Source: Proteus columbae
Lineage (GTDB): Bacteria > Pseudomonadota > Gammaproteobacteria > Enterobacterales > Enterobacteriaceae
NCBI RefSeq assembly: GCF_009914335.1
Contig: NZ_CP043925.1
Location: forward strand, 2,604,001-2,668,000
Direction: 5' to 3'
DNA: 64,000 nt
Shown here: positions 51,023-64,000 of the stretch, piece after piece
Layout: each line of letters begins with the position of its first letter
How positions within the stretch are numbered: the stretch's first letter is position 1
Made by a program: the position numbers and the translations under genes
The notes under the pieces: generated by a model
What the model saw: the letters and a program-made list of their open reading frames with translations, nothing else
Database searches by the model: none
What the model was told of the DNA's origin: nothing

Positions 51023-51127
51023 ATGAAAAAGAGTGAATTAGAAAATGTATTGTCATTATTTATTGAATTAAGCCAAAAAATTATTAATGCATTACCACCT
51101 GAAAAACCAGGTATGAACAATAATTAG
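51023..51127 (+). CDS. Small open frame of 34 residues, unknown
   Basis: Encodes MKKSELENVLSLFIELSQKI followed by INALPPEKPGMNNN. An in-frame ATG at 51008 could add five residues. The first part would form an amphipathic helix and the tail is proline-rich and polar. The frame ends two bases before the convergent ypeB gene. The ribosome site is weak. I know no family for it; coding status is uncertain. Confidence 0.4.
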   Translation: MKKSELENVLSLFIELSQKIINALPPEKPGMNNN

Positions 51128-51129
51128 CA

Positions 51130-51345
51130 TCACCGCTTTAATGGCTTTAATAACCCTTCTAGACCTTCAATTTTAATTGCTAAGGTCATCTCCATAAGTT
51201 GACCAAGCTTACCTTCAGGAAACTCGCCTTTCTTTGCAAACCACAATAAATATTCTTCAGGTAAATCAACCAACATACGCCCTTTGTACTTACCAAATGG
51301 CATTTGAGTGTTTGCTATATCGATAAGGTGCTGTTTCTCTAACAT
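51130..51345 (-). CDS. ypeB: YpeB/DUF3820 family protein
   Basis: A 71-residue protein with the DUF3820 core (MPFGKYKGRMLVDLPEEYLLWF, in part) as in E. coli YpeB. It resembles a short nucleic-acid-associated fold found in some exonuclease-linked proteins, but its function is unknown. The ATG at 51345 gives the family start; the longer frame upstream runs through the nupC terminator and is rejected. Confidence 0.85.
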   Translation of the reverse strand: MLEKQHLIDIANTQMPFGKYKGRMLVDLPEEYLLWFAKKGEFPEGKLGQLMEMTLAIKIEGLEGLLKPLKR

Positions 51346-51402
51346 GTTTTCTACCACGTTGTCATTGAAGGAATAGAACCGATTATAGGGCAATTTAAAG
51401 AT

Positions 51403-51432
51403 AAAAAAAGCAGTACCCAAAGGTACTGCTTT
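51403..51432 (-). terminator. Terminator downstream of nupC
   Basis: GCAGTACC and GGTACTGC arms with a four-base loop and a T-run on the minus strand. Confidence 0.88.
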
Positions 51433-51511
51433 ATTTTCTGTTACTTGATTAACAAGTGACGCTGTTTACATTGTTATTTTATTCACATGCTATCTGTTTT
51501 ATCTTCAGAGA

Positions 51512-52696
51512 TTAAACAAACAGACCTGCGATAGCTGCTGATAAGAAGCTTACTAATGTAGAGCCGAACAGTAATTTCAGACCGAAACGAGAAACAACGT
51601 TGCCTTGTACTTCGTTCAGACCTTTAATCGCACCTGCTACAATCCCGATTGAAGAGAAGTTAGCAAATGAGACCAAGAATACAGATAAGATCCCCACAGA
51701 GCGTGGTGTTAACTCAGAAGCGATATCTTGTAAGCTACCCATTGCAACGAATTCATTAGACACTAATTTTGTTGCCATCACACTACCAACACGTAATGCA
51801 TCTTGTTCTGGCACACCAATTACCCATGCTAATGGATAGAAAACGTAACCTAAACAATCTTGGAAGCTGATACCAAAAATCATGCTGAAAATCGCATTCA
51901 CAGCAGCGATTAATGCAATGAAACCAATCAACATTGCAGCAACGATTAATGCAACTTTGAAACCCGCTAAGATGTATTCACCTAACATTTCAAAGAAGCT
52001 TTGGCCTTCATGCAGACTACCCATTTGAATATCTTCTTCATTTTCAACAGCATATGGGTTAATCACAGAAAGAACGATAAATGTACTGAACATATTCAGT
52101 ACCAGTGCAGCAACAACGTATTTTGGATCTAACATTGTCATGTATGCACCAACAATTGACATAGATACTGTCGACATTGCTGTTGCAGCCATAGTGTACA
52201 TACGACGCTGAGACATTTTGCCTAATACATCTTTATAGGCAATAAAGTTCTCTGATTGACCAAGAACCAGTGAGCTCACCGCGTTGAATGATTCCAGTTT
52301 CCCCATACCGTTCACTTTAGAAAGCACAGTACCGATAATGCGGATCACGAAAGGTAATACTTTGATATGTTGAAGAATACCAATTAATGCAGAAATAAAG
52401 ATAATTGGACATAAAACATTCAAGAAGAAGAATGCTAAACCACCTTTCATCATGCCACCGAATACAAACTCAGTACCCTGTGCGGCATAGCCTAATAAGT
52501 GATCAAATAATCCAGCGAAGCCACGAACAAAACCTTCACCAACATCAGAGTTGAGGAAGAACCATGCTAATGCGATTTCAATAACTAATAACTGCACGAT
52601 ATAACGCAGACGGATCCCTTTGCGGTTGTTACTCGCAACGAATGCTAATGCGCCAATAACGGCGAGTGCTAAAACGAAGTGAATGATAGAGGACAT
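51512..52696 (-). CDS. nupC: Concentrative nucleoside/proton symporter NupC
   Basis: A 394-residue CNT-family inner-membrane transporter. Conserved blocks include [24 protein letters not shown] and [15 protein letters not shown], with many hydrophobic helices. It imports pyrimidine and some purine nucleosides using the proton gradient. A perfect CRP half-site pair (TGTGA-N6-TCACA) lies about 62 bases upstream of the start, matching known CRP control of nupC. Confidence 0.95.
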   Translation of the reverse strand: MSSIIHFVLALAVIGALAFVASNNRKGIRLRYIVQLLVIEIALAWFFLNSDVGEGFVRGFAGLFDHLLGYAAQGTEFVFGGMMKGGLAFFFLNVLCPIIFISALIGILQHIKVLPFVIRIIGTVLSKVNGMGKLESFNAVSSLVLGQSENFIAYKDVLGKMSQRRMYTMAATAMSTVSMSIVGAYMTMLDPKYVVAALVLNMFSTFIVLSVINPYAVENEEDIQMGSLHEGQSFFEMLGEYILAGFKVALIVAAMLIGFIALIAAVNAIFSMIFGISFQDCLGYVFYPLAWVIGVPEQDALRVGSVMATKLVSNEFVAMGSLQDIASELTPRSVGILSVFLVSFANFSSIGIVAGAIKGLNEVQGNVVSRFGLKLLFGSTLVSFLSAAIAGLFV

Positions 52697-52757
52697 GCAT
52701 GCTCCAAAAATAAAAATAAATCTTGTAGAGCATTTTATGTAACGCGTAACATTACGA

Positions 52758-52773
52758 TGTGACTACTGTCACA
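52758..52773. promoter_or_regulatory. CRP binding site upstream of nupC
   Basis: TGTGACTACTGTCACA is a perfect TGTGA-N6-TCACA palindrome, the core CRP consensus. Confidence 0.85.
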
Positions 52774-52923
52774 ATCTCATGAAACCGCATACACACTATT
52801 TATTAAATAAGATAGGTTGATCACACTTTGAAAGTTACTTAAGAAACATTAAATGTAAATTTAGCTTAAGTGAAAATGCCACTGAGAAGGTTTCCCAGTA
52901 GCATTTATTAAATATTAGGATGA

Positions 52924-56038
<3,115 letters not shown>

Positions 56039-56261
56039 TTCTATCTCTGTTGTCTTGAGGTTTAATAGCCACGTTGGCAAATATTACTTTTTACTAAGAG
56101 TATTTGCCAATGCTCATAAGTGCAAGCCAATACTTAATTTTCTTGTCACAAAGATACACACATCAATCTCTTATGCGCGTTTTTTAGACAATTCATGACT
56201 AGTAAGGCTGATTATCTCCCTATATGATACTAGCTTGCCCTCACTGGAGAGAATAGGAAGT

Positions 56262-57032
56262 ATGACAAATTTGACAGAAACGAATAAAAATTTAAATGGA
56301 TTTCATTATTTTGCTCTTGGTTGGCGTTTAATTACACGCAAAGGGCTGAAGCGTTTTGTTATCTTACCCTTACTTGCCAACATTATTATTCTCGGAAGCG
56401 CTTTTTGGTGGTTATATGGTCAAATTGGTGGCATGGTCAATTGGATGATGGAAAAAATTCCTGATTGGTTACAGTGGTTGAGTTATTTGATCTGGCCATT
56501 ATCCGTTATTTTTATCTTATTAGTGTTCACTTATTTCTTTAGCACCTTAGCCAACATTATTGCTTCTCCGTTTAATGGATTATTGGCTGAAAAATTAGAA
56601 GGCCAAATAACTGGTATTGCCCCACCAGATACGGGTGTTGCAGGTATATTGAAAGATGTTCCACGTATTTTAAAGCGTGAGTTAACTAAAATAGCTTATT
56701 ATTTACCTCGCGCTATTGTTTTGTTATTGCTCTATTTTATTCCTGCTATCGGACAAACCGTTGCGCCTGTTTTATGGTTTGCTTTTGGTGCTTGGATGAT
56801 GGCAATTCAATATAATGACTTTCCATTTGATAACCATAAAATTTCATTTGCAGAGATGAAATCTTCGCTTAAACAGGATAAATGGAATAATCTTCAATTT
56901 GGTATGATTATTAATATTTTTACCATGATCCCTATTCTAAATTTAGTCATCATGCCAGTTGCGATCTGTGGTGCAACAGCAATGTGGTGCGATCGTTATC
57001 GTAAACAACATGTGCAAGATGGACAGTGGTAA
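56262..57032 (+). CDS. cysZ: Sulfate transporter CysZ
   Basis: About 256 residues with four or more membrane segments and the family stretch [19 protein letters not shown]. CysZ imports sulfate for cysteine synthesis. The ATG at 56262 is preceded by AGGAAG and gives the typical short N-terminus; an earlier in-frame start lacks support. It is divergent from zipA and lies near cysK, as in E. coli. Confidence 0.93.
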   Translation: MTNLTETNKNLNGFHYFALGWRLITRKGLKRFVILPLLANIIILGSAFWWLYGQIGGMVNWMMEKIPDWLQWLSYLIWPLSVIFILLVFTYFFSTLANIIASPFNGLLAEKLEGQITGIAPPDTGVAGILKDVPRILKRELTKIAYYLPRAIVLLLLYFIPAIGQTVAPVLWFAFGAWMMAIQYNDFPFDNHKISFAEMKSSLKQDKWNNLQFGMIINIFTMIPILNLVIMPVAICGATAMWCDRYRKQHVQDGQW

Positions 57033-57061
57033 ACCTAATTTAGCGACGTATCGATAAATAT

Positions 57062-57100
57062 AAAAGACCCCGTTTTATTCTTAGACGGGGTCTTATTTTA
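57062..57100. terminator. Terminator between cysZ and the unknown gene
   Basis: AAGACCCCGT and ACGGGGTCTT arms with an eleven-base loop and T-rich flanks on both strands, between convergent genes. Confidence 0.85.
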
Positions 57101-57145
57101 TGGTTTTTCTAAAATGTGATTTGGCTTATTTTGTTATTAACCAGA

Positions 57146-57676
57146 CTACTCAATTAATGAACGAATATAATCTTTCGTTTCTTCTCTATCCATCGGCTCA
57201 CGCTCATTAATACCCATTTCAAAGATATTTAATGCGCCATCTAGTTTTTCAATAATCTCTTCATCATCTCGAATACAGAGAATATAAGCATTTTCAAACG
57301 GTGTGATATCGACCAATCGTAACCCTTTTTCTGTCAAAAAGTGGTTAATATATTCCAAATAAGGTAGTTCATAAGGCAACATATAAGGATCTACACTCAC
57401 CTCATCCCAGTCAATATTTTCAACTTGAGATAAAATCAACGCACTCGGCGATTCAGGCAAAGAGATGTGCTCTAACGATTTTAGATCAGGAATATCACCG
57501 AAATATTCTGTCCACTCCACATAGTCCATTAATCCTTGAGCTGAGAGTGATTCATATAGCCAATTAAGGACATCTTCTTGAGCATCTGACTCGGGTAAAT
57601 TTTCACGCAAAGCTTGCGCATCTAATTCAGGTACGGCGAGTTCAAGCGCACTAATCAACTCTTCAATGGTTTCCAT
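57146..57676 (-). CDS. Acidic protein of unknown function
   Basis: About 176 residues, strongly acidic, with no signal peptide or membrane segment. It starts METIEELISALELAVPELDA and contains VEWTEYFGDIPDLKSLEHIS and a GLRLVDITPFENAYILCIRD stretch. I do not recognise the family. The ATG at 57676 has GGGG upstream; the longer frame is less likely. It lies between cysZ and cysK, where E. coli has no gene of this kind. Confidence 0.78.
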   Translation of the reverse strand: METIEELISALELAVPELDAQALRENLPESDAQEDVLNWLYESLSAQGLMDYVEWTEYFGDIPDLKSLEHISLPESPSALILSQVENIDWDEVSVDPYMLPYELPYLEYINHFLTEKGLRLVDITPFENAYILCIRDDEEIIEKLDGALNIFEMGINEREPMDREETKDYIRSLIE

Positions 57677-57911
57677 TATGACCCCTGTATTTGCAGTAAA
57701 TGTGGTTAAAAATAGATTATCAGCCATCAATATACTGTACATCTCTTGATTTATTAATTTGTGAATCGTCTCACTGACTCTTGATTAGAACCTTTTGGAA
57801 TAAAAAGAGAAAAAAGTTATAAGTATATTCATAAAGCTTATTTCCATCTTTAGCTTGATGGCGTATGGTAATTTCATCTGACCTTATAAAAATTATGTAC
57901 CGAGGATAAAA

Positions 57912-58865
57912 ATGAGCAAGATTTTCGAAGACAACTCGCAAACTATTGGGCACACGCCCTTAATTCGCTTAAAACATTTCGGAAATGGCAACATTCTGGC
58001 TAAAGTGGAATCTCGTAACCCAAGCTTCAGTGTAAAATGCCGTATCGGTGCCAACATGATTTGGGATGCAGAAAAAAAAGGCATTCTTAAAGAAGGTGTT
58101 GAGCTTGTAGAACCTACCAGTGGTAATACTGGGATTGCTCTGGCTTATGTTGCAGCAGCTCGTGGCTACAAATTAACACTGACGATGCCAGATACCATGA
58201 GTGTAGAACGCCGTAAATTACTCAAAGCATTAGGTGCTAATTTAGTGCTGACTGAAGGCGCAAAAGGCATGAAAGGTGCCATTGATAAAGCCAATGAAAT
58301 TCGTGATAGCGATCCTAAGCGTTACCTTTTACTACAACAATTTAGTAATCCAGCTAACCCTGAAATTCATGAAAAAACCACAGGCCCTGAAATCTGGAAT
58401 GATACTGATGGTGAAGTAGGTGCTGTTATTGCTGGCGTCGGCACTGGTGGTACTATTACGGGTATTGGTCGCTATTTGAAAAAGACACAAGGTAAAGCGG
58501 TAACAATGGTTGCTGTTGAACCAGTAGGCTCCCCTGTTATAACTCAAGCTCTCGCAGGTGAAGAAATAAAACCAGGTCCACATAAAATCCAAGGTATCGG
58601 AGCTGGCTTTATTCCTGAAAACCTAGATTTATCGTTACTGGATCGTGTTATTCAAATCACTAACGAAGAAGCCTTTGATACTGCTCGTGAACTGATGACT
58701 AAAGAAGGTATTCTTGCGGGCATTTCTTCAGGTGCAGCTATTGCAGCAGCAGTAAAACTCGCAAAAGAACCAGAATTTGCAAATAAAGAAATTGTGGTTA
58801 TTTTACCTTCTTCAGGTGAACGTTATTTAAGCACCCCACTTTTTGCTGACATTTCTGACAGCTAA
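57912..58865 (+). CDS. cysK: Cysteine synthase A CysK
   Basis: A 317-residue PLP enzyme that makes cysteine from O-acetylserine and sulfide. The PLP lysine is Lys42 in [11 protein letters not shown]; other blocks are [18 protein letters not shown] and [15 protein letters not shown]. It is followed by a strong terminator and then the pts operon, as in E. coli. Confidence 0.96.
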   Translation: MSKIFEDNSQTIGHTPLIRLKHFGNGNILAKVESRNPSFSVKCRIGANMIWDAEKKGILKEGVELVEPTSGNTGIALAYVAAARGYKLTLTMPDTMSVERRKLLKALGANLVLTEGAKGMKGAIDKANEIRDSDPKRYLLLQQFSNPANPEIHEKTTGPEIWNDTDGEVGAVIAGVGTGGTITGIGRYLKKTQGKAVTMVAVEPVGSPVITQALAGEEIKPGPHKIQGIGAGFIPENLDLSLLDRVIQITNEEAFDTARELMTKEGILAGISSGAAIAAAVKLAKEPEFANKEIVVILPSSGERYLSTPLFADISDS

Positions 58866-58896
58866 ATCGCGTCATCTCAATTGTAAAATATTTATT

Positions 58897-58924
58897 AAAA
58901 AAGCACCTCAATGGTGCTTTTTTT
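58897..58924 (+). terminator. Terminator of cysK
   Basis: AAGCACC and GGTGCTT arms with a five-base loop and a long T-run. Confidence 0.88.
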
Positions 58925-58993
58925 GTGGTAGAGATCAAAGTTTGTTATCCAGACAGGTGATTTATTTCTTCGAGTTTAGTATTTAATCAATTA

Positions 58994-59018
58994 ATTATTT
59001 CGAAGGTCGAAATTAATC
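58994..59018. promoter_or_regulatory. Mlc-type operator upstream of ptsH
   Basis: Contains ATTTCGA-AGG-TCGAAAT, a perfect 7-base inverted repeat in an ATTATTTC...GAAATTAAT frame. This closely resembles the Mlc site before E. coli ptsH. Confidence 0.65.
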
Positions 59019-59195
59019 AGAAAATAACCGAGATGACAAAACGAACTCTTTTATCTTTCTGAACACTATTTTTATCAGATGACGCTTTACGGCTTAATAT
59101 TATCTGATATTGCTACGCAAAGCAGGACAAATTCATCTACACTTACTAAGTCCTGACTTAATGTGAACAATTGAGTTATAAAAGGAAAAAATCCT

Positions 59196-59453
59196 ATGTA
59201 CCAGCAAGAAGTTACTATTACAGCACCAAACGGCTTACATACTCGTCCTGCGGCACAATTTGTAAAAGAAGCCAAAACATTTTCTTCTGATATCACGCTT
59301 ATCTCTAGCGGTAAATCTGCCAGCGCTAAGAGCCTTTTCAAATTACAAACTTTAGGCTTAACCCAAGGTACTGTTGTAACTATCTCTGCTGAAGGCGAAG
59401 ATGAAAAACAAGCTGTTGAAGCATTGGTAAAATTAATGGCGGAATTAGAGTAA
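59196..59453 (+). CDS. ptsH: Phosphocarrier protein HPr
   Basis: An 85-residue general PTS protein. His15 in NGLHTRPAA is the phosphorylation site, and the conserved Ser46 lies in SAKSLFKL. It takes phosphate from EI (ptsI, next gene) and gives it to EIIA proteins, including those encoded at 2.0 kb and 61.4 kb here. It is the first gene of ptsH-ptsI-crr. Confidence 0.97.
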   Translation: MYQQEVTITAPNGLHTRPAAQFVKEAKTFSSDITLISSGKSASAKSLFKLQTLGLTQGTVVTISAEGEDEKQAVEALVKLMAELE

Positions 59454-59484
59454 TTCGCAATTAAGCATTAACGCACTATTTATT

Positions 59485-59504
59485 CCCCTGAAACCATTCA
59501 GGGG
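59485..59504 (+). other. Intercistronic hairpin between ptsH and ptsI
   Basis: CCCCTGAA and TTCAGGGG arms with a four-base loop. There is no T-run, so it may be an mRNA-processing or stabilising element rather than a terminator. Confidence 0.65.
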
Positions 59505-59590
59505 AGTTAATTTCAATGATGATTTTAAAACAACAGTATTTTGCAATCCTATTCTTTTAAGATTATCACCAGCAAGTCGTAGGATAAATT

Positions 59591-61318
59591 ATGATTTCAG
59601 GAATTTTAGCGTCACCCGGTATCGCATTTGGTCAAACCCTTCTCCTCAAAGAAGAACCCATCATCATTAGCCAACGTAAGATCCAAAGTGATGAAATTGA
59701 AAATCAAATCGAACGCTTTAAAGACGGTCGTAACAAATCTGCACAACAACTAGAAATTATTAAAGAGCGTGCTGAAAAGAACCTTGGTGCGGATAAAGCC
59801 GAAATCTTTGAAGGCCATATCATGTTGCTAGAAGATGAAGAGTTAGAACAAGAAATTGTTACTCTCATCAAAAGTGACAAAAAAACCGCTGAAGCTGCGG
59901 TTCAATCTGTTATTGAAGATCAAGCAACCGCATTAGAAGCGTTAGATGACGAATATCTAAAAGAACGTGCAGCTGACGTTCGTGATATTGGTAAACGCTT
60001 AATGCGCAATATCTTAGAAATGCCAATTATCGATTTAAGTGCTATCTCAGAAAAAGTTATTTTAGTTGCAACTGACCTTACCCCTTCTGAAACTGCGCAA
60101 TTAAGCTTAGACAACGTATTAGGCTTTATCACTGACTTAGGTGGCAGAACATCTCACACATCTATCATGGCTCGTTCATTAGAAATTCCAGCTATCGTGG
60201 GAACATCTACTGCGACACAAACTATTAAAAAAGACGATTATCTTGTTCTTGATGCGATTAATAACAAAATCATTATTAACCCATCAGATGAGGAACTCGA
60301 AGCATTAAAAGCCATCAAAGAAGAGTATCTACACGAAAAAGAAGAATTAGCAAAACTCAAAGACTTACCTGCTATTACACTTGATGGGCATCAAGTCGAA
60401 GTTTGCGCTAATATTGGTACAGTTCGAGATGTTGCTGGTGCTGAACGTAACGGTGCTGAAGGTGTTGGTCTGTATCGTACAGAGTTCTTATTTATGGATA
60501 GAGACTCTTTACCAACAGAAGATGAGCAATTCCAAGCCTATAAAGCAGTAGCCGAAGCTGTAGGAAGCCCAGCGGTCATTATTCGTACTATGGATATTGG
60601 TGGCGATAAAGACTTACCTTACATGAACCTACCAAAAGAAGAAAACCCATTCTTAGGCTGGCGTGCAATTCGTATTTGTCTTGACCGTAAAGAGATCCTT
60701 CATCCACAATTACGTGCTATCTTAAGAGCATCTGCTTTTGGTAAACTACGCATTATGTTTCCAATGATTATCTCTGTTGAAGAGATCCGTGCATTGAAAG
60801 CAGAACTTGAAATACTGAAAAGCCAGCTTCGTGAAGAAAAGAAAGCTTTTGATGAATCTATTGAAGTCGGTGTTATGGTAGAAACCCCAGCCGCAGCAGT
60901 GATGGCTCGTCATATGGCAAAAGAAGTTGACTTTTTTAGTATTGGGACTAACGATCTAACACAATATACTCTGGCTGTAGACCGTGGAAATGAGCTGATA
61001 TCTCATCTATATAATCCAATGTCACCTGCAGTACTTAACCTGATAAAACAGGTGATTGATGCATCACATGCTGAAGGTAAATGGACTGGAATGTGTGGTG
61101 AACTTGCTGGAGATGAACGAGCAACATTGCTCCTTCTCGGCATGGGATTAGATGAGTTTAGTATGAGTGCGATTTCAATTCCTCGCATCAAAAAAGTGAT
61201 CCGTAATGCGAATTACGATGATGCAAGAGCACTAGCAGAGCAAGCACTTGCTCAGCCAACTGCAAAAGAATTGATGGACTTAGTAGAAACTTTTACTAAA
61301 GAAAAGACACTATGCTAA
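59591..61318 (+). CDS. ptsI: PTS enzyme I (PEP-protein phosphotransferase)
   Basis: A 575-residue enzyme that starts the PTS relay from PEP. The active histidine is His189 in [14 protein letters not shown]. The PEP-binding domain shows [20 protein letters not shown] and [17 protein letters not shown]. It lies 137 bases after ptsH and 49 bases before crr. Confidence 0.97.
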   Translation: MISGILASPGIAFGQTLLLKEEPIIISQRKIQSDEIENQIERFKDGRNKSAQQLEIIKERAEKNLGADKAEIFEGHIMLLEDEELEQEIVTLIKSDKKTAEAAVQSVIEDQATALEALDDEYLKERAADVRDIGKRLMRNILEMPIIDLSAISEKVILVATDLTPSETAQLSLDNVLGFITDLGGRTSHTSIMARSLEIPAIVGTSTATQTIKKDDYLVLDAINNKIIINPSDEELEALKAIKEEYLHEKEELAKLKDLPAITLDGHQVEVCANIGTVRDVAGAERNGAEGVGLYRTEFLFMDRDSLPTEDEQFQAYKAVAEAVGSPAVIIRTMDIGGDKDLPYMNLPKEENPFLGWRAIRICLDRKEILHPQLRAILRASAFGKLRIMFPMIISVEEIRALKAELEILKSQLREEKKAFDESIEVGVMVETPAAAVMARHMAKEVDFFSIGTNDLTQYTLAVDRGNELISHLYNPMSPAVLNLIKQVIDASHAEGKWTGMCGELAGDERATLLLLGMGLDEFSMSAISIPRIKKVIRNANYDDARALAEQALAQPTAKELMDLVETFTKEKTLC

Positions 61319-61367
61319 TCGCATTAGCCAGAGCCCGGTCCCAACTACAATAATTAGGAGAAGATTC

Positions 61368-61877
61368 ATGGGTCTGTTTGATAAATTAAAATCACTGGTT
61401 TCAGAGGAAAAGAAAGGCAGTGGCACGATTGATATTGTTGCACCACTTTCTGGTGAAATCGTCAATATCGAAGATGTTCCTGATGTTGTTTTCGCTGAAA
61501 AAATCGTAGGTGACGGTATTGCTATCAAACCTGCTGGTAATAAAATTGTTGCGCCAGTCGATGGTACTATCGGTAAAATTTTCGAGACTAACCATGCTTT
61601 CTCTATTGAGTCTGACAACGGTATCGAGTTGTTTGTCCACTTCGGTATCGACACTGTTGAACTGAAAGGTGAAGGGTTTAAACGTATCGCTGAAGAAGGT
61701 CAGCAAGTAAAAGTAGGTGATACGATTTTAGAATTTGACTTAGCTGTATTAGAAGAAAAAGCAAAATCAGTTCTAACTCCGGTTGTTATCTCTAATATGG
61801 ATGAAATTCAAGGTTTAACCAAAATGACAGGCCCAGTTACTGTTGGTGAAACCGTTATTATTCAGATTAAAAAATAA
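61368..61877 (+). CDS. crr: Glucose-specific EIIA (EIIA-Glc)
   Basis: A 169-residue central regulator of carbon uptake. The two active-site histidines are visible in [11 protein letters not shown] and [11 protein letters not shown] (His75 and His90 in mature numbering). It passes phosphate to glucose transporters, activates adenylate cyclase when phosphorylated, and inhibits several permeases when not. It ends the pts operon before a good terminator. Confidence 0.97.
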   Translation: MGLFDKLKSLVSEEKKGSGTIDIVAPLSGEIVNIEDVPDVVFAEKIVGDGIAIKPAGNKIVAPVDGTIGKIFETNHAFSIESDNGIELFVHFGIDTVELKGEGFKRIAEEGQQVKVGDTILEFDLAVLEEKAKSVLTPVVISNMDEIQGLTKMTGPVTVGETVIIQIKK

Positions 61878-61900
61878 TCTTCTGTGATGTTCTCTATTTA

Positions 61901-61930
61901 AACCGCCACCAATAATGTGGCGGTTTTTTA
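61901..61930 (+). terminator. Terminator of ptsH-ptsI-crr
   Basis: AACCGCCAC and GTGGCGGTT arms with a seven-base loop and a T-run. Confidence 0.9.
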
Positions 61931-61987
61931 TATTCAAAAATCCAAGAGCGAAGATCAAAAATACGCTAACTCATTCGACGATGTTCT

Positions 61988-62108
61988 TACTCTAAATAAT
62001 TCAAGGTGTAGCTAGGCGACAAGTGAATAAGTCCCTAGGAGCATACATTAGTATGTGACTAGGGTGAGTGAACGCAGTCAACAACGCTATAACTTGAATT
62101 ATGACGAG
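61988..62108. repeat. Single ERIC (IRU) element overlapping the cysM 3' end
   Basis: A 121-base ERIC with AATAATTCAAG and CTTGAATTAT near its ends and the core GTGAATAAGTCCCTAGGAGC...AGTATGTGACTAGGGTGAGTG, in part. It is closer to the standard ERIC consensus than the units at 6.1-6.5 kb. Its right end contains the last two codons and stop of cysM. Confidence 0.88.
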
Positions 62109-62983
62109 AAAACGCCCGTAGATAAATAACGATCGCCTCTATCACACACAATCGCAACAATCACCGCACCAGGATTCTCTTTTGCAACGCGCAGAGCGCC
62201 AGCAACAGCCCCTCCAGAACTTACGCCACAGAAGATACCCTCTTGGCTAGCTAAAAGGCGCATCGTTGATTCTGCTTCTTTTTGTGACATATCTATCACA
62301 CTATCCACCAACTCTTTTTTAAAGATACCCGGTAAGTAAGCAGGTGACCAACGACGAATACCAGGAATTTGACTTTTCTCTTCAGGCTGAAGACCTATCA
62401 CTTGCACACTATTAGATTGTGTTTTTAAGTAACTTCCCACACCTGTGATTGTGCCCGTTGTTCCCATACTTGAAACAAAATGCGTAATACGACCTTGTGT
62501 TTGTTGCCAAATTTCAGGGCCTGTTGAAATAAAATGTGCTCTTGGATTATCGGGGTTATTAAATTGGTCTAATACCTTACCTTCACCCTGTTGTTCCATT
62601 TGTTGTGCGAGATCTCGTGCACCTTCCATACCGATTTCACGACTCACTAAAATCAATTCTGCGCCATAAGCTTGCATTGATGCTTGACGCTCTTTACTCA
62701 TATTCTCAGGCATTAGCAGCTTTAAACGGTAACCTTTTACCGCCGCAATCATCGCTAAGGCAATCCCCGTATTACCACTGGTTGCTTCAATCAACGTATC
62801 ACCCGGCTTTATTTCACCGCGTAATTCCGCTTGTTCAATCATCGATAATGCAGCTCTGTCTTTTACTGAACCTGCGGGATTATTGCCTTCAAGCTTAACC
62901 CAGATTTCAGCGTCTACCTCTTGTGTAAGTCGTTGTAGTTTTACTAATGGTGTATTACCAATAAATTGTTCTAACCCTGCCAC
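62099..62983 (-). CDS. cysM: Cysteine synthase B CysM
   Basis: A 294-residue PLP enzyme that can use thiosulfate as well as sulfide. The PLP lysine is Lys41 in NNPAGSVKDRAALSM, and other blocks are [19 protein letters not shown] and SMGTTGTITGVGSYL. It is about nine residues shorter than the E. coli enzyme at the C-terminus: after STGVF it reads Ser-Ser-stop, supplied by an ERIC element. It lies after cysA on the same strand. Confidence 0.95.
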   Translation of the reverse strand: MAGLEQFIGNTPLVKLQRLTQEVDAEIWVKLEGNNPAGSVKDRAALSMIEQAELRGEIKPGDTLIEATSGNTGIALAMIAAVKGYRLKLLMPENMSKERQASMQAYGAELILVSREIGMEGARDLAQQMEQQGEGKVLDQFNNPDNPRAHFISTGPEIWQQTQGRITHFVSSMGTTGTITGVGSYLKTQSNSVQVIGLQPEEKSQIPGIRRWSPAYLPGIFKKELVDSVIDMSQKEAESTMRLLASQEGIFCGVSSGGAVAGALRVAKENPGAVIVAIVCDRGDRYLSTGVFSS

Positions 62984-63089
62984 AATAAGTCCCTGCTCAT
63001 TTGTTTGTCTGTATTAATGAAGAAATCACATTTAACTTATTAACGCAATAACATTAACGTAATTCGATAAGTCTCTACACTTTCGTAAA

Positions 63090-63124
63090 AACCAAAACAC
63101 CCACGCTAAAAATAAGCATGGGTG
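63090..63124 (-). terminator. Hairpin between cysA and cysM
   Basis: CACCCACGCT and AGCATGGGTG arms (one G-U pair on the minus strand) followed by a T-rich stretch. It may partly terminate the upstream cys operon before cysM. Confidence 0.65.
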
Positions 63125-63156
63125 AGAAATAATAAAAGGCTATGCTATTAATAAAA

Positions 63157-64000
63157 TTAAGCGGTATAAGCTAACGATACTGTATTTAAGGGAGTATCTC
63201 CCGTATATAAACGGGCTTGAGCACCTCCCATATAATAGGTATTTCCTTTTGTTGGCGCCGAAGAAATATCATTCCAAACTGCAGTAATAGGTGTTTCACT
63301 CCAACCTAATGGCTGTAAAATTAACTGCCAATAATGCCCTTTGGGTGATACCTCAATAACCTTAACGGGTAATCTGCAAACACTATTGGCATGTACACTT
63401 AATGCAATTTCCCACGGACGTAAGAACACATCTACCGAACCTTGATAAAGCGGTGTCACAGATAATGGCAAGTGATATCCCCCAATCTGTAATTGAGCGC
63501 CATTAATTTTACCTTTTAGGTGGTTCACATCACCTAAAAATTCTAAAACAAAGCGACTTTTTGGTGATTGCCACACTTCTTGTGGTGTCCCTACTTGCTC
63601 TATTTTGCCATTTCCCATAATCACAATGCGATCAGCCACTTCCATCGCTTCTTGTTGATCATGAGTGACGAAGACACTGGTAAATTTAAGCTCTTCATGC
63701 AATTCACGTAACCAACGGCGTAATTCGGTTCTCACCTTGGCATCTAAAGCACCAAAAGGCTCATCTAATAACAAAATTTGAGGTTCAACGGCCAATGCTC
63801 TTGCTAAGGCTACACGCTGTTTCTGTCCGCCTGACAATTGTGCTGGATAACGTTGAGCTAAATGAGGCAATTGGATCATCTCTAATAACTGCTCAACTTT
63901 TTTATGAATTGCGTCTTTGCTAGGGCGCTCGCGGCGGGGCAATACGGTTAAACCAAAAGCGATATTCTCAAATACGGTCATATGGCGAAACAATGCATAA
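63157..64000 (-). CDS. cysA: Sulfate/thiosulfate ABC transporter ATPase CysA (N-terminus beyond window)
   Basis: The frame enters from the right edge and continues to a stop at 63157, giving about 281 visible residues. The ABC signature [16 protein letters not shown], Walker [13 protein letters not shown] and the switch histidine [16 protein letters not shown] are present; the Walker A motif is outside. The segment [17 protein letters not shown] is typical of CysA. A C-terminal TOBE-like domain follows. It powers uptake of sulfate and thiosulfate. Confidence 0.93.
   Translation of the reverse strand, partial: YALFRHMTVFENIAFGLTVLPRRERPSKDAIHKKVEQLLEMIQLPHLAQRYPAQLSGGQKQRVALARALAVEPQILLLDEPFGALDAKVRTELRRWLRELHEELKFTSVFVTHDQQEAMEVADRIVIMGNGKIEQVGTPQEVWQSPKSRFVLEFLGDVNHLKGKINGAQLQIGGYHLPLSVTPLYQGSVDVFLRPWEIALSVHANSVCRLPVKVIEVSPKGHYWQLILQPLGWSETPITAVWNDISSAPTKGNTYYMGGAQARLYTGDTPLNTVSLAYTA

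Larger units (their letters stand above)
58866..59195. promoter_or_regulatory. cysK-ptsH regulatory gap
   Basis: A 330-base gap with the cysK terminator at its left and an Mlc-like operator at 58994-59018. No gene is seen. Confidence 0.65.

Noticed and set aside
57771..58084. Minus-strand frames of about 60 codons near the cysK start
   Set aside because: They are shadows of cysK and its leader, with no supporting signals.

Overview
The window reads as a stretch of the core chromosome of a low-GC enterobacterium of the Proteus group (Proteus mirabilis or a close relative). The reasons are E. coli-like gene order over long blocks, strong A+T bias in codons and intergenic DNA, an MrpJ-type regulator, a thiosulfate reductase operon, and ERIC-type repeats in a Proteus-like variant. 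Species is inferred, not proven.

Layout. 1-233: start of an exported alanine/amino-acid racemase (cut by the window edge). 426-3727: ascorbate-type PTS (EIIC, EIIB, EIIA) facing a divergent LacI-family regulator, with two palindromic operators between them. 3724-6050: yfcD, yfcG, yfcH. 6081-6540: tandem ERIC array. 6544-16344: the minus-strand block pdxB-usg-truA-dedA-accD-folC-dedD-cvpA-purF-ubiX, with a PurR box ahead of cvpA. 16494-18318: AraC regulator/DMT exporter pair. 18882-28541: fabB, mnmC, an acetyltransferase, an unknown lipoprotein, yfcL, epmC, yfcA, aroC, prmB. 28542-30235: possible sRNA, smrB, sixA. 30623-37131: fadJ, fadI, yfcZ, fadL, mlaA. 37340-38312: two short or truncated genes beside tRNA-Arg(CCU). 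38509-40193: AraC regulator/TSUP permease pair. 41082-44730: phsABC. 44731-48047: A+T-rich, gene-poor region with an orphan MrpJ-like regulator. 48048-50870: four tRNA-Val, three tRNA-Lys, gltX, two tRNA-Ala. 51130-56038: ypeB, nupC, ligA, zipA. 56262-64000: cysZ, an unknown gene, cysK, ptsH-ptsI-crr, cysM, and cysA (cut by the window edge).

How the parts fit. Fatty-acid genes share visible regulatory logic: FadR-like boxes lie before fabB, fadI and fadL, and a FabR-like palindrome lies before fabB. Sulfur genes are prominent: cysZ, cysA, cysK, cysM, thiosulfate reductase and two TSUP-family permeases. General PTS proteins (HPr, EI, EIIA-Glc) lie in the same window as an orphan sugar PTS that needs them. 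No complete mobile element, prophage, CRISPR array or rRNA operon was seen. The most interesting parts are the small or unexplained items: the tandem ERIC array, an ERIC that supplies the cysM stop codon, an orphan terminator suggesting a small RNA, the gene-poor region around the MrpJ paralogue, and gene remnants beside argW.
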